A stretch of DNA of 64,000 nucleotides from Lamellibrachia satsuma (Eukaryota > Annelida > Polychaeta > Sabellida > Siboglinidae): NCBI GenBank assembly GCA_033239005.1, contig BSQZ01000011.1, positions 9,805,001-9,869,000 of the forward strand, read 5' to 3'. Position 1 is the stretch's first letter. Each line of letters opens with the position of its first letter. Below the pieces are notes generated by a model. The model saw nothing but the letters and a program-made list of their open reading frames with translations, was not told where the DNA came from and searched no databases. A program made the translations under genes and the position numbers. Below are positions 22,190 through 33,705 of the stretch, piece by piece.

Positions 22190-22440
22190 AGATCGTTTAC
22201 CTCCCCTGGCACACAATAATAGACACCAGACAGAATGTGTCTACATCTTTTAGTGTCTCATCCGAAAGACACACGCTTCCAACATCCGTCCCAAGCGTCA
22301 GGTGCTAGGCGAGTTTGCGAGTTGTACCCGACTGTACAAAGGCTGGGACTCAGCCGCATGGCATGTGGTCCAAACTTTGAACTTCATAAAGTACATCCTG
22401 GTGACAGGTCGAACAGCAAGCTATTGAGGCACCACATCGG
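22190..22440 (-). mobile_element. Diverged SINE-like copy
   Basis: On the minus strand GTGTCTTTCGGATGAGACAC is followed by TGCCAGGGGAGGTAAACGAT and CTCGCACC. The same order (TCTTTTGGAAGAGCC, then GCCAGGGGAAGTAAAAGATC) occurs in the SINE copies at 25.8 and 23.3 kb. The head is poorly preserved. Confidence 0.5.
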
Positions 22441-22654
22441 TTATGTTTGCAGTGGAAAGATCAATAACAGTCCGCCTACCTAATCTGCTTTAAGGTACTA
22501 CATTATGTCAGCTACAAAAGACATGACGTACAGAATGTGTTGGTGGCATACTATTCTACCGACATGAGCAACAGTTGGCGTGACTATCTACGAACTTTGA
22601 TCAATGACCATGTCTTGAATTTTCATCAATGAATGCATATAACCGTGAATACAC

Positions 22655-22712
22655 ATGCACACGCGCGCACACACACACGCGCGCACACACACACACGCGC
22701 GCACACACGTGA
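22655..22712. repeat. CACACACACGCGCG microsatellite
   Basis: Alternating purine-pyrimidine run of CA and CG units, repeated three times in a larger pattern. Such DNA can adopt the Z form. Confidence 0.85.
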
Positions 22713-22791
22713 TCGCACACATGCTTGTGTAAGCTGGATTGTTATTGTCCTTGACATCTCTGGCCAGGGCAGATAATTAGCATTTCAATAC

Positions 22792-22820
22792 TTTTGGCGG
22801 GAAAAAAGATCCCGCCAAAA
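22792..22820. promoter_or_regulatory. Palindromic pair of E2F-like sites
   Basis: TTTTGGCGGGA at 22792-22802 is repeated as its exact reverse complement at 22810-22820. TTTGGCGGGAAA on the left matches the E2F consensus known from animals. No promoter or gene start was identified next to it. Confidence 0.45.
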
Positions 22821-23269
22821 CAACGTGACACTGTTATGTTATGGGTACGGTATGTCTTGATCAACTATGGCAGTTCTGTGAACGTCTGAATCCCGGGTTT
22901 GTTTTTTAAGCATAGCTGCCGGGGGCAATTACTCTGTCTGCCTGGCATAGTAAAGCCCCAGTACACTTGGGTGAACTTTTAAGCAGCACCAGGCAACAAT
23001 TCAAAGTCCAAACATGTTTTTTAGAGGGCACACTAAAAAACCGGAGAACACAGACATATTTCTTACTGGGGAGATTTATGACACCGGGGTAGGCTGGGAT
23101 GCACGCACCATACGAAGAATGAATTTGAGTTTTTTACCCCAAACATTCAGGGAGGGCAACACCCCTCGTTTAAAATGTCATCTTCGTCTAGACGCTCGAC
23201 ATCATGCCTTCAGCCTTGGCTGTAACTTAGTCGTCAGTTTGTTCAACGTCAGAGATCTTAGACAGAGCG

Positions 23270-23475
23270 GGGTCAACATTTACACATTTATCCCGTGTGG
23301 GATCTTTTACTTCCCAGGCAGAAGGCAATGGCAATGGCTCTTTGCGTCTCTTCCAAAAGGCACAAACTTCCAACTTGTCAAATGCTAGGTGAGTCTGCAA
23401 ACTGCACCAAAGTTTGACAAGACCGCCACCGTCTAACCCAGTTCCGGTCATGAGATGGTCACAAAGCCACTGGGC
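23270..23475 (-). mobile_element. Diverged SINE copy
   Basis: The minus strand contains TGCCTTTTGGAAGAGACGCA, later CTGCCTGGGAAGTAAAAGAT and CCCACACGGG, in the same order as the SINE at 25822-25990. The tRNA-like head is not recognisable. Confidence 0.55.
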
Positions 23476-23906
23476 TTTCAGTCTACTAGAACACAATAAC
23501 ACGTGTTTGCAGTACTTCTTGAAAGAGTTTACACAGAAGATCATAGCGGGGAACGTGATCCCACATTACACAGTGGTTTTCACCCATGCCACACCTCATC
23601 GAGCTACAACAAGACGGAACATGTCCAGCCACACACACAATATGTGTTCTTGGTAATGGATCTAACTGAATGCTGTTGAAATTGGAGTAATTATGACCAG
23701 CCACCTTTCCACCAGTGCACTTTGTGAAAAGTGGACCACGCATCTGGTAAATATAGGTTAGGAACGTGTTCAGACAATGCTGAAATATTTCCTTTATGAC
23801 ACAACGCATGGAGTGAAAGAATCGGTGACGAGGAACGTTCTAGAACCACAGTGCATTGGTCATGTACACAAACAAAAGCATTAGTGCAGTGGTCTTATTT
23901 TGTAAA

Positions 23907-24431
23907 CCAGACGGCACACAAGTGTAAACACAATGGAGCAAGACGTGAATAAACACAACCAGACGGCACACAAGTGTAAACACAATGGAGCAAGGCGTGA
24001 ATAAACACAACCAGACGGCACACAAGTGTAAACACAATGGAGCAAGGCGTGAATAAACACAACCAGACGGCACACAAGTGTAAACACAATGGAGCAAGAC
24101 GTGAATAAACACAACCAGACGGCACACAAGTGTAAACACAATGGAGCAAGGCGTGAATAAACACAACCAGATGGCACACAAGTGTAAACACAATGGAGCA
24201 AGACGTGAATAAACACAACCAGACGGCACACAAGTGTAAACACAATGGAGCAAGACGTGAATAAACACAACCAGACGGCACACAAGTGTAAACACAATGG
24301 AGCAAGACGTGAATAAACACAACCAGACGGCACACAAGTGTAAACACAATGGAGCAAGACGTGAATAAACACAACCAGACGGCACACAAGTGTAAACACA
24401 ATGGAGCAAGACGTGAATAAACACAACCAGA
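23907..24431. repeat. 52-bp minisatellite, ten copies
   Basis: Units run CCAGACGGCACACAAGTGTA, then AACACAATGGAGCAAG, G/ACGTGAATAAACACAA. Copies are almost identical, differing mainly by AAGACG versus AAGGCG. Because 52 is not a multiple of three, the minus strand stays open in all three frames (up to 194 codons). These frames are repeat artefacts. Confidence 0.95.
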
Positions 24432-24434
24432 TTA

Positions 24435-24715
24435 AACGGAAAAAAAATTAAAAATCAAAAATTTTCAGTCCAAAAATACAAAACGACACGATAATATTTT
24501 AAGCAGATTCAAGTTCGCTGGAATTAAGAATCTGTCAAATGGAATTTACGGAAGGTATTTACTACCAATGAGGGAAGCTGGCCCAGACGTACCACCAGAA
24601 ATATTTAACAGGAAACTCAGCCAGGGTACGTCCTGTCAATGTCGTTAAATCAGTTTTGCAGATCAGCAACGTTATGGCTTCATATAATATGTTTAATTAA
24701 TCACTAAATTAAAAT
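24435..24715. other. Short unassigned spacer
   Basis: Nothing recognised between the 52-bp minisatellite and the CCA array. Confidence 0.4.
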
Positions 24716-24721
24716 ATCATA

Positions 24722-25425
24722 CTACTAGTACCACTACCACTGCCACCACCGCCGCCGCCACCACCACCAATGTCACCATTACAACCACTACCACCGCCAA
24801 TGCCACCACCACCGCCACCACCACCAATGCCACCATTACAACCACTACCACCGCCAACGCCACCACCACCACCACCATTACAACCACTACCACCGCCAAC
24901 GCCACCACCACCACCACCATTACAACCACTACCACCGCCACCACCACCACCAATGCCACCATTACAACCACTACCACTGCCAACGCCACCACCACCACCA
25001 CCATTACAACCACTACCACCGCCACCACCACCACCAATGCCACCATTACAACCACTACCACCGCCAACGCCACCACCACCACCACCATTACAACCACTAC
25101 AACCGCCACCACCACCACCAATGCCACCATTACAACCACTACCACCGCCAACGCCACCACCACCACCACCATTACAACCACTACCACCGCCACCACCACC
25201 ACCAATGCCACCATTACAACCACTACCACCGCCAATGCCACCACCACCGCCACCACCACCACCACTACCACCGCCACCACCACCACCGCCACCACCACCA
25301 CCACTGCCACCACCACCACCGCCACCACCACCGCTACCATCACCGCCACCACCACTGCCACCATGCACCACCACCGCCACCACCACCACCACCGCCACCA
25401 CCACCGCCACCATCACAGCTGTATT
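24722..25425. repeat. CCA/CCG trinucleotide array with higher-order structure
   Basis: About 700 bases of CCACCACCG-type triplets interrupted regularly by ATTACAACCACTACC and CCAATGCC or CCAACGCC. The interruptions recur in a longer pattern, giving a higher-order repeat. It reads as poly-Pro on the + strand and Gly- or Val-rich on the minus strand. No splice sites or flanking domain support translation. Confidence 0.9.
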
Positions 25426-25439
25426 TGTAACAATCACAT

Positions 25440-25820
25440 ACCAGCAATTCTTTACTCTATGAACTACAGTGATGCGATTTATTTGAGATCAGTTTGTGTG
25501 TTTGATCATTAAAAGTGTCAGCCTGACGTGTGAATACAGTGCAGCAATGGCTAGAATTCCACCTCACACAAACGCAAACAATCGGCAGGTATGAGACATC
25601 CAATCAGTCAGTTTATCATTTCTATCGTGAAGGCTCTCTCCTCAATTAACTCTGTTTATTTACCTTATTTTAGATTCATGTCTCAACAAAATTAACCTAT
25701 CTAGCTTGCTTGACTGCCGATTGATGCCGATGATATTCCCTTTACAGATGATTACAGCTAATCTGGGAGATAGAGAGTTTAGAAATAGTGATCATCAGGT
25801 CTGTGGGACCAACAGTTTTT
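25440..25820. other. Unassigned spacer
   Basis: Frames are short or belong to the SINE that follows. Nothing else recognised. Confidence 0.4.
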
Positions 25821-25821
25821 T

Positions 25822-25990
25822 TCCATTTCCCTGTGCGGGATCTTTTACTTCCCCTGGCAAAGACATCAAACAGAAGGGACCAACGACTTCTACTGGCTCT
25901 TCCAAAAGACACAGGCAATGTGGGGTGAACGAAATTGTCCAAATTTCGAAACGACAGCATGTGGATTTGAACCCCGGTCCACTCGCCCGA
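25822..25990 (-). mobile_element. tRNA-derived SINE copy
   Basis: On the minus strand a B-box-like GGGGTTCAAATCC is followed by CTGTCGTTTCGAAATTTGG, TTCACCCCACATTGCC, GTGTCTTTTGGAAGAGCC, GTCGTTGGTCCCTTC and GCCAGGGGAAGTAAAAGATC. The A box is missing, so the copy is truncated at its 5' end. The shared blocks tie it to the copies at 26842, 34335 and 60755. Confidence 0.75.
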
Positions 25991-26841
25991 AAGGTTGTTT
26001 GTACAAATCTGTTATTTAGTTTTGGTGAAATCATGAAAAATTTTTTTATTGGATCAGGTCAAAATTCTGTGAAAAAAAGGGCAAAAATGGCCCGGCTCTA
26101 TGTGCCACAACATAAGGCAATTCACAATTTTGCAAGTTACCCGATATAATGATCAAAATCTTCTTTCGAAGATTCTAACATGTATGCACTTTTATTAAAC
26201 CGACTGTGGAAATCATTTAAAACAATTCCCACCCTACAAATCTGAACATCAATGAACCTGATTCTTGATGGGCTAAATCAATTGGTAATAGAATTTTAGA
26301 GTTTCACTCTACCAAAGACTGCCTAACCCAGAACTATCACCAAGTCACGGCTATACCGTTTATAAATTCCCCGTTCAACCAACCCTTAAGTATCATAACG
26401 AGAAAGTCAAAACCTGTGTTTGACTAGCACTTAAAATGATAGACACCAGCGCGCTCACAAACACAGTGAATATTGCACCATTGAACATAAAGGCTAACCT
26501 TAAAAAATGCCGACGAGAGGCATAAAAAGTAGATAATTTAAGATGTGTTTTGCATCTTTGCAACTTTCTCGCCGTCATGCAATCCATCACCCCAAGCTGA
26601 ATACCTGCAACTGCCATAGGGGGCAAAGAACAAAGGGCAGGTGAATCATTACTCAACCCCTGCTGCACCGCGCAACTGTCACCAAAGGTGTGTGACATTA
26701 AAAAGGGGCCGTGGAGCCAATCTATGACTTTGGCGAGCGTCACAACCTGTAGCAACTGCCAACTCCGGAGACAGACATGCAGTTATTATGTTGACCAGTG
26801 GAAAGCGCAGCTGCGGTTGTTGACTGGCATAGTGTATCATT

Positions 26842-27005
26842 GGGGATGGTGGCTCAGTGGTTAGAGAGCAGGACTGTCAAGGGTTCGAGACCACCTTCTG
26901 CCACTTTGAAGCTTAGGAGGCTGCGTCTTTTGGGAGAGCCACAAAAAGCCGTTGGTCCTTTCAACCTGGTGTCAGTGCCAGGGGACGTAGAAGATCCCAA
27001 CATGT
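26842..27005 (+). mobile_element. tRNA-derived SINE with A and B boxes
   Basis: GGGGATGGTGGCTCAGTGGT opens a tRNA-like head; TGGCTCAGTGG (26850-26860) fits the pol III A box and GGTTCGAGACC (26882-26892) the B box. The body continues with TTTGAAGCTTAGG, GCGTCTTTTGGGAGAGCC, AAAGCCGTTGGTCC and GCCAGGGGACGTAGAAGATC. CTGTCA in the anticodon-arm region suggests an Asp-like tRNA ancestor, which is a weak inference. Confidence 0.8.
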
Positions 27006-27204
27006 AACCTGTCGTGGATTCGAAGAGTTGTGGTCTCTGTCTCCAGGTGACTGGTTCTTGTTCCCTCCCTCCTCAGCAGAGAGCGGTGGCTGGAGATGCT
27101 TCCTGGTTGGGTGTGTGACACGAGGCACCGAGCAGGCAGCGTGTACCACTACAGTGCTGCTGCTGACTGCCTGCAGTGGTCTGTAGCAGTATATCTATAT
27201 GAAT

Positions 27205-27380
27205 GGTTGGTGGCACATTCACATGGTATTAGTTCGCAACTAGGAAGTAGTGGGTTTTATTCCAGCCTGTCCTATCATTGAATAGAAACTATGCCTAGGA
27301 AGGAAGTTGCAGATATGTTACCTTTTGGAGAAGACACTAAAACTGCAAATTCCCTCAACCTGGAAGTTACGCTGTAAAAG
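27205..27380 (+). mobile_element. Diverged tRNA-derived SINE copy
   Basis: TTGGTGGCACATTCACATGG resembles a degraded A-box region and GTGGGTTTTATTCCAGCC a B-box region. Then CTTTTGGAGAAGACACTAAA and a TTCCCTCAACCTGG stretch follow in the order seen in other SINE copies. Older than the copy at 26842. Confidence 0.5.
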
Positions 27381-27514
27381 GCAAGTAAATTGTCCCACAC
27401 ATGTTGTATGGATTCTCTCTATTTTTAACCCACCAAAAGATGAGCTATAACAGAGGTGGCCAAGCTGGTAACAGGACATAATCATCTCCGGACAATGCCC
27501 CCTGCAGACAAACC

Positions 27515-27660
27515 CCTTCACTTTAATATAAATACAGAAAAACCCCCTCGGACATAACCCCCTCCAAACAAAAGCCCCCCCGACTTTAAATATAAATACA
27601 GAAAAAACCCCTCTGTAAATAACCCCTCTCTACGAACAAAACCTTCTAAGGAAAAAACCT
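27515..27660. repeat. Two-copy degenerate tandem repeat rich in C-runs
   Basis: ACTTTAATATAAATACAGAA followed by C-rich sequence occurs twice about 65 bases apart. Simple duplication in gene-free DNA. Confidence 0.6.
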
Positions 27661-27664
27661 CGGT

Positions 27665-28665
27665 TCAGTTTCTGAGACAGACAAAAACCAACGTTTGGCA
27701 TAAATGTAGAAAATACAAAAAACAAGCCAAAAATCTAAGTTATATCGAAGTTATATCATCATTTTTTACAAAAAAGTGTTCCCAGTTTTTTAAATGAAGA
27801 CAGTGTTCATAACCTGCTTCCTAATACACCCTAAAGACTGTACTGTAGTAAGAAAAAATGTATTAACTGAATGTTTCACATATTGTTAAAAAAATATATA
27901 TTATATAATTTCACGTTACGAATTCTTTCCCTACTGTTTTATATTGTTGCCTTATATATGCACATAATGATACTTAATGTTCTAAAAATACTAAAATACC
28001 AATGTTATAATAACAGACATGACACTTACTAATGTGATTACTGTAGTTAAAATACCGGGAACCCATCGTATCAATGACAATCAATTTTTAACATGCTGCT
28101 CCATAATTTATCAGCATTTGTACATGCATTAGGGATTGTATTTTAATAACACATCAAGGTTATTTCTGTAGTGCAGAGAGCTCAAAGCTGCCAAATTCAC
28201 TGACTGATTAACAGTGAGTGAGACCACGAACATAATACTGTGTCAATAAGAAAAAAGTCTGTTGACACAGTAGTTGTTTTTGTGAATGCCTATGTTTAAA
28301 CTCATCCAAGGTTCTAAGCGTAATGTAACTACAGAACCACTAGCCAGGTATTCATAGCTTGGGTTTGAAAAGAATCTATACAATATACTACCCGCCTTCT
28401 GTCGATGCCACAACCATGTGAAAGAATGTGGCCAAAAAACACCACCAGGGGCTGTATTGGTGCATTTGAACTCATCTCCACAGTCCAGAGTGTATTACAA
28501 CATAAAAGACAGTGAATAAAAAATAACAAAATATATAGCTTCAATGCTGTCTACTGTAAATTATATAACATGTTCTACAAAAGGTAATAATGTCATTCCC
28601 ACTGATTGGTACACAATAAATTGTTATAACTGCACCTTCTACACTATTAAATGCCCAATCTCTGA
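27665..28665. other. Gene-free stretch
   Basis: AT-rich; only short frames without recognisable products. Confidence 0.45.
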
Positions 28666-28668
28666 CAA

Positions 28669-28908
28669 GTGACAATACTGTAACACAAGTGACAGTACTG
28701 TAATACAAGTGACAGTACTGTAATACAAGTGACAGTACTGTAGTACAAGTGACAGTACTGTAATACAAGTGACAGTACTGTAATACAAGTGACAGTACTG
28801 TAGTACAAGTGACAGTACTGTAATACAAGTGACAGTACTGTAATACAAGTGACAGTACTGTAATACAAGTGACAGTACTGTAATACAAGTGACAGTACTG
28901 TAACACAA
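28669..28908. repeat. 20-bp tandem repeat, twelve copies
   Basis: GACAGTACTGTAATACAAGT repeats twelve times with few changes. Each unit contains the perfect palindrome ACAGTACTGT. The open minus-strand frames here are repeat-derived. Confidence 0.95.
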
Positions 28909-28939
28909 ATGGTGTTTACTTGTTTAATAATGAATCAAG

Positions 28940-28996
28940 GTGTGTGTGTATGTGTGTGCGCACGTGCCCGTGCCCGTGCGCGTGCATGCCACGCAC
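28940..28996. repeat. GT/GC-rich microsatellite
   Basis: Alternating GTGTGTGC and GCCCGTGC-type sequence. Confidence 0.7.
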
Positions 28997-28999
28997 TCA

Positions 29000-31100
29000 A
29001 TATATCAAGGCTGCCCATTCATAAAATACATTATATACATTATTTATTACAAAGTTGTTGATTCATTTAAGTAACGTGTTAAATTATGTAATACTGTGTA
29101 AAGTAGGTGAAGGTTGGAATTTTTGATGCATTCTCATTTGTCTTCATATTATATTCGCAGATGACACAGCACAATAGTAAATAGTATCTCTCGCACCACA
29201 AATTGGGTCAGTGTTTCTGCTCTTCGCTTCCATATTTGAAATTTGTCTTACGGACTACTATGCAGGCAAGAAAGTTGTAATTTCAAGACCAGCTTTTGAT
29301 GACTATGCTGAAGTTCTGTCTCGTCTGCAGGGGTTAAGGCTTCTCTGAGCAGTCTGATGTTAGTAGAGCCACCATCTCAAATATGTTTTACATTTTTAGA
29401 GGGTATGAACACTGTACAAACTATTTGAAAGAATTGTCTTGTGGGTCTTTACAGTAAAAAATACAGGTTCAATTAACTTCACTGCCAAAATCGAGGAAGA
29501 GGAATACAAGATTTAACAAGATTTGCCATCCAAGCCAAAGGCCCAGACAGCAAGTGGACAAGGAAGCCATTGGCTTATCGAAAGTCCAGCGATGTTCATC
29601 TACCTATAACCCGCTCTCCTGAGATATGTGTCAACCTTGTTTTTAAACTACACGTACATAAAGATTGCCAGAGCTTGAGTACATGTTGAATGAGCCAATG
29701 AATAGTTACAAATAATGCATTACTTGTCCGTGTGTCCTTAAGTATCCTTACGTTGTTGCCTAGTCAATGTCCTGCCAACTGTTCTTAAGGAAATAGCAGA
29801 CCGTAATAAAAATGCATTTGTGAAGTATTTTCCAGACATACAAATCTACACAAATGGCTCAAAATAAAGAATAACATCTGAATTATTTCCAGAATCTCAC
29901 TTGACAATCAATATTTCTAATATTTCACCCTGCATGAATGTATCCTTTCATACACACATAAATGTCATGTTAAAAAAAATTCCTGCATACAAGGTGCATG
30001 TTTTCAGTACATGCTCACGTAGCATGCATAATTTAAGACACTAGTATGTCAATGCAGCAGTGTCATATGCATTATCAAGATCAACATGAAACAATCATTT
30101 ACAGGGGGCACAAACAACCGTCAGTGAATATACATATGTTGGACACTGTGCAAATAAAATAGAGCTAATTTAAATAGCATTAAGTTAATGTTTTATCACC
30201 ATAAACTATCCAAATAAATAACACTGTAACAGCACTACACATACTGTGTGATATGCTGTCAGATAAAACCTAGTACCTAGTACAGCAACTATTTCTTTAC
30301 CTAGTTATATTAGTAAATTTAGCCATGTTATCATATTAGTAGATTTAGCCCTGTTACCATAACCAAGCATTGGGCCATGGCCTTCGCCAGGCCCAAGGCC
30401 AAGCTAACATTAAGTTGGTATGGGATGAGTGCACTGCTATTTGGCAGATTATGTTTTAATGTAGGTACAACAGTATTTCCATTAACGCTTATCATGTTAT
30501 TAAACATATTCAATTAAGAATTTACAGCTACTTTGCATGAGATGTCCCTGGTTGACATATAAAGTTGAAAAACAGCAATTGACAATACCACGGTTTAGAA
30601 AATAGCATTCCGGATCTAACTTCGAAAATAAAGTTTAAAATGTGCCCACTGTCAAAAGCTGCCTAGATCCTTTTTGTAGCGTGGTTGAGTTTGATATGTA
30701 ACTGACATCATATAACTGAAGCTATGATGCCATAATACAATCAATAAAGCAGCAATAAGCCGATAAACTAGTCATAAACAATAACGTAACTAGGTGGGTG
30801 GCAAGGCGCGTCATTCAAGTGGTCGTCAATCAGCTAAACTAATGTGGAACAGTGTGTCGTGATCCTCTTATTCCTATAAACCAAAATAAAAAACATTTTG
30901 CTTTGTACCATTTTACTGACAAACTGAAATCTTAACTGCCGAATTATTACGTCGCAATCATTGTGAAGCACATAGTCCAGTGTCTACACCATGTCATTAT
31001 TGGGCTGTTGTTTTCATAAATTATTTTACAAGCACATCTGGTGGTTCATGTATTGACAGTTAATTTCCAGTTAATTAAAACGGTACTGATTGCAAACACG
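29000..31100. other. Gene-free stretch
   Basis: No frame with a recognisable product. A short GC-rich block, AACCAAGCATTGGGCCATGG at about 30360, resembles one at about 46493 and may belong to a dispersed repeat. Confidence 0.45.
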
Positions 31101-31104
31101 TGAT

Positions 31105-31420
31105 ATGTTTTCTTCATTGTAGATGTTGTTTATTGGTCAAGTGGAGAGACGCTGATGCGGAGTACAGACCCACTGGCGAACAAATGTTTTCTTCATTGTA
31201 GATGTTGTTTATTGGTCAAGTGGAGAGACGCTGATGCGGAGTACAGACCCACTGGCGAACAAATGTTTTCTTCATTGTAGATGTTGTTTATTGGTCAAGT
31301 GGAGAGACGCTGATGCGGAGTACAGACCCACTGGCGAACAAATGTTTTCTTCATTGTAGATGTTGTTTATTTGTCAAGTGGAGAGACGCTGATGTGGAGT
31401 ACAGACCCACTGGCGAACAA
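31105..31420. repeat. 79-bp tandem repeat, four copies
   Basis: Units start at 31105, 31184, 31263 and 31342 and begin ATGTTTTCTTCATTGTAGAT. The first three are virtually identical and the fourth has two visible changes (TTATTTGTC for TTATTGGTC, GATGTGG for GATGCGG). The high identity points to recent amplification. Confidence 0.95.
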
Positions 31421-31635
31421 TTGAAGTGGACAAAGACTCTATGAGTCTTAAACATGCACATTCATTAGCAATCATTAGTAACCACCCAAGTAATGTGTGC
31501 TTACGAGCATCCGCCAGTAGGCAAGGTTCACTGCACTGTCTGCCTGTCTCTCCATCTACCTCCTCTGTCTCTTTCTATCATCTCTCATTGTCTTCCTTTC
31601 TCTCCCTATTCCATCTGTCTCTCTGCCTAAATTAA

Positions 31636-32260
31636 ATCTGGAGGAAGAGTTTGAGGGTCTAGAGGAAGGGTATGGTGGTCACGAGAAAGGTTATGATGGT
31701 CTGGAGGGAAACTACAAGAGTCTGAAGGAACGGTTTTGGTGTCTGGAGGGAACCTATGTGAGTCTGGAGGAAGTTTGAGGGTCTAGAGGAAGGGTATAGT
31801 GGTCAGGAGAAAGGTTATGATGGTCTGGAGGGAAGCTACGAGAGTCTGAAGGAACGGTTTTAGGGTCTGGAGGAAACCTATGTGAGTCTGGAGGAAGAGT
31901 TTGAGGGTCTAGAGGAAGGGTATGGTTGTCAGGAGAAAGGTTATGATGGTCTGGAGGGAAACTACAAGAGTCTGAAGGAACGGTTTTGGTGTCTGGAGGG
32001 AACCTATGTGAGTCTGGAGGAAGTTTGAGGGTCTAGAGGAAGGGTATAGTGGTCAGGAGAAAGGTTATGATGGTCTGGAGGGAAGCTACGAGTCTGAAGG
32101 AATGGTTTTAGGGTCTGGAGGAAACCTATGTGAGTCTGGAGGTAGAGTTTGAGGGTTTGGAAGAACCACTTGAGGTTATGCAGGAAGAGTTTGAGGGCTT
32201 AGAGGAACGGTTTGAGGGTCTGGAGGGAAACTAAGAGAGTCTATAGGAAGAGTATGTTTA
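31636..32260. repeat. Purine-rich higher-order repeat
   Basis: Blocks such as GTCTGGAGGAAGAGTTTGAG, GGGTCTAGAGGAAGGGTAT, GAGAAAGGTTATGATGGTCT and GAAGGAACGGTTTT recur in the same order with a period of roughly 120 bases, about four and a half times. The smaller subunit is a GGTCTGGAGGAA-like word. Patches read as heptad-like LEGNYKSLKERF on the + strand, but stops interrupt each period. Confidence 0.85.
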
Positions 32261-32269
32261 GATGAGAGG

Positions 32270-32835
32270 TTAAGGGATGGGGACCTTCGCACAAAAACCC
32301 TCAGGGTCCTGGTATTTTTTCCCACACCCAATGCAACCCTCACACTCCAATGTACTCTAGCAAAGCAGTAGCGACAGAAGTACCTTTAATTAACTGCACA
32401 CAGTGTCACACCACCAAAAGCAGACTTTTACATCATCCTTTGTGTCTCTGACACATTCAGTGTTTACATAGCCATGCTGCATGGGGCATGGCACGAATCA
32501 CTGTGTGATGTTTGCAATAAGCTGAGTTTGCACGTTTACTGATTGTGTTCCAGTTACAGAGAACCCTCTGTGTGTAATGTGCTTAGTGTGTAACAGTTCT
32601 AGCAGGTATGATCAAAAGGGTAATTTGGTCAATAGACATAGCAGCACTATCAGACCACACCCAATGGCACTGTGCCTAGGCAAAATCCCACAGTCAAAAT
32701 GCCCACAGCACACAATAGGCGGGAGGTGAGATTGGCGATAAGTGGACTCTCAAAATTGGAGGGAGGTTGGCCCCAAAAACAGGTGGGAGATGGGAGGTTG
32801 GCCCCTCCGCAAGCAGGTAGGATATGGAAGATTGA
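32270..32835. other. Gene-free stretch
   Basis: No recognisable product. The frames running into the pyrimidine tract are not considered genes. Confidence 0.4.
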
Positions 32836-32837
32836 GA

Positions 32838-32932
32838 CCTCCCTCCCTCCTTCCCTCCCTATCCTCCCTCTCTCACTCTCTCTTCTCTATCTCCTCTCTC
32901 TCCTCTCTCTCTCTCTCCCCCTCTCTAAATGT
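32838..32932. repeat. Polypyrimidine CCCT/CT tract
   Basis: About 95 bases that are nearly all C and T on the + strand (CCTCCCTCC, then CTCTCTCTC). Confidence 0.9.
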
Positions 32933-32989
32933 GCATTCTAGGTTGACGTACAATTGTGGGACTGGTTGTAATGATGTATGGTTTGTAAT

Positions 32990-33212
32990 TACAGTTTGGC
33001 AGCACTTCTATATAATATTATACAAAGAAACAATTAATATCTCCAAGTCTCTGTCCACCTGCTTCAGTAACACAGTCATCCTCTGGACAGTGTCCAGTCA
33101 GGGCAGTTTGTACCAGGTGTCGTGCATTGACACAAGCACAGAGCATGTATTCACCTGGTCTCAATTGGAGGTGGTGATCTCTATCACCAGCAGGCTTTAT
33201 ATGTAGCAACAC
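32990..33212. other. Unrecognised open region
   Basis: Frames are open on both strands (minus 33018-33212 has several Cys: LCACVNARHL, GHCPEDDCV). No splice signal or known domain decides between them. Confidence 0.25.
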
Positions 33213-33534
33213 TTGGGAAGAATGTGGACTTGAATGGGAGATATATGTTCACCCCCCCCCGAGGGAGACATTTATCAGGCCCCTGAGGATGACACATACA
33301 ATTCTATTGCTATTATTGCTACCATAATTAACTTATTATTCACACACCATTGACATGCATGAAAACATTTGTAAAAGCAAAAGCGGTAGGCAATGTGTGG
33401 TGAAGCCGCGTGGGAGTAAGGTTTGGTAGGGGGGTTTTCACCCTCATGTGATGTAAAGATTTTTTTAATTAGGTCTTTTTGGGGTGTTCTGTGGCCCTAA
33501 AAATGTTTATTTTATGCATTTTGGCTATATGTTA

Positions 33535-33600
33535 TGCTGTGGGTCAGCCTTTAAAGAAAGAAAGGTACGTTCTTATATATCGCCATGATAAATAATAATC
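33535..33600 (-). mobile_element. SINE tail fragment
   Basis: On the minus strand GATATATAAGAACGTACC then TTTCTTTCTTTAAAGGCTG matches the tail at 35065-35103 (CTATATATAAGAACATACC, TTTCTTTCTTTAAAAGCTG). Only the 3' end is present. Confidence 0.6.
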
Positions 33601-33662
33601 TAGATTCGGAACTTAATACTTTGTATATAAATAAACACCTTTTTTGATATTTTGTGAAAGAA

Positions 33663-33698
<36 letters not shown>
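33663..33698. repeat. (AT)n microsatellite
   Basis: About seventeen AT units. Confidence 0.9.

Positions 33699-33705
<7 letters not shown>

Noticed and set aside
23840..24426. Three overlapping minus-strand frames of up to 194 codons
   Set aside because: All are produced by the 52-bp minisatellite and shift phase from unit to unit.
23907..24431. CRISPR array, because of regular 52-bp repeats
   Set aside because: The units are contiguous without unique spacers, and the DNA is eukaryotic.
24709..25462. Poly-Pro, poly-Gly and Val-rich frames of over 200 codons
   Set aside because: They are readings of one CCA/CCG array; no unique sequence or start context supports a protein.
26842..26915. Functional tRNA gene
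   Set aside because: A and B boxes are present, but the acceptor and anticodon stems do not close and the sequence continues into a SINE body.
28669..28908. CRISPR-like or regulatory palindrome array
   Set aside because: Simple head-to-tail 20-bp repeat with no spacers; the palindrome is internal to the unit.
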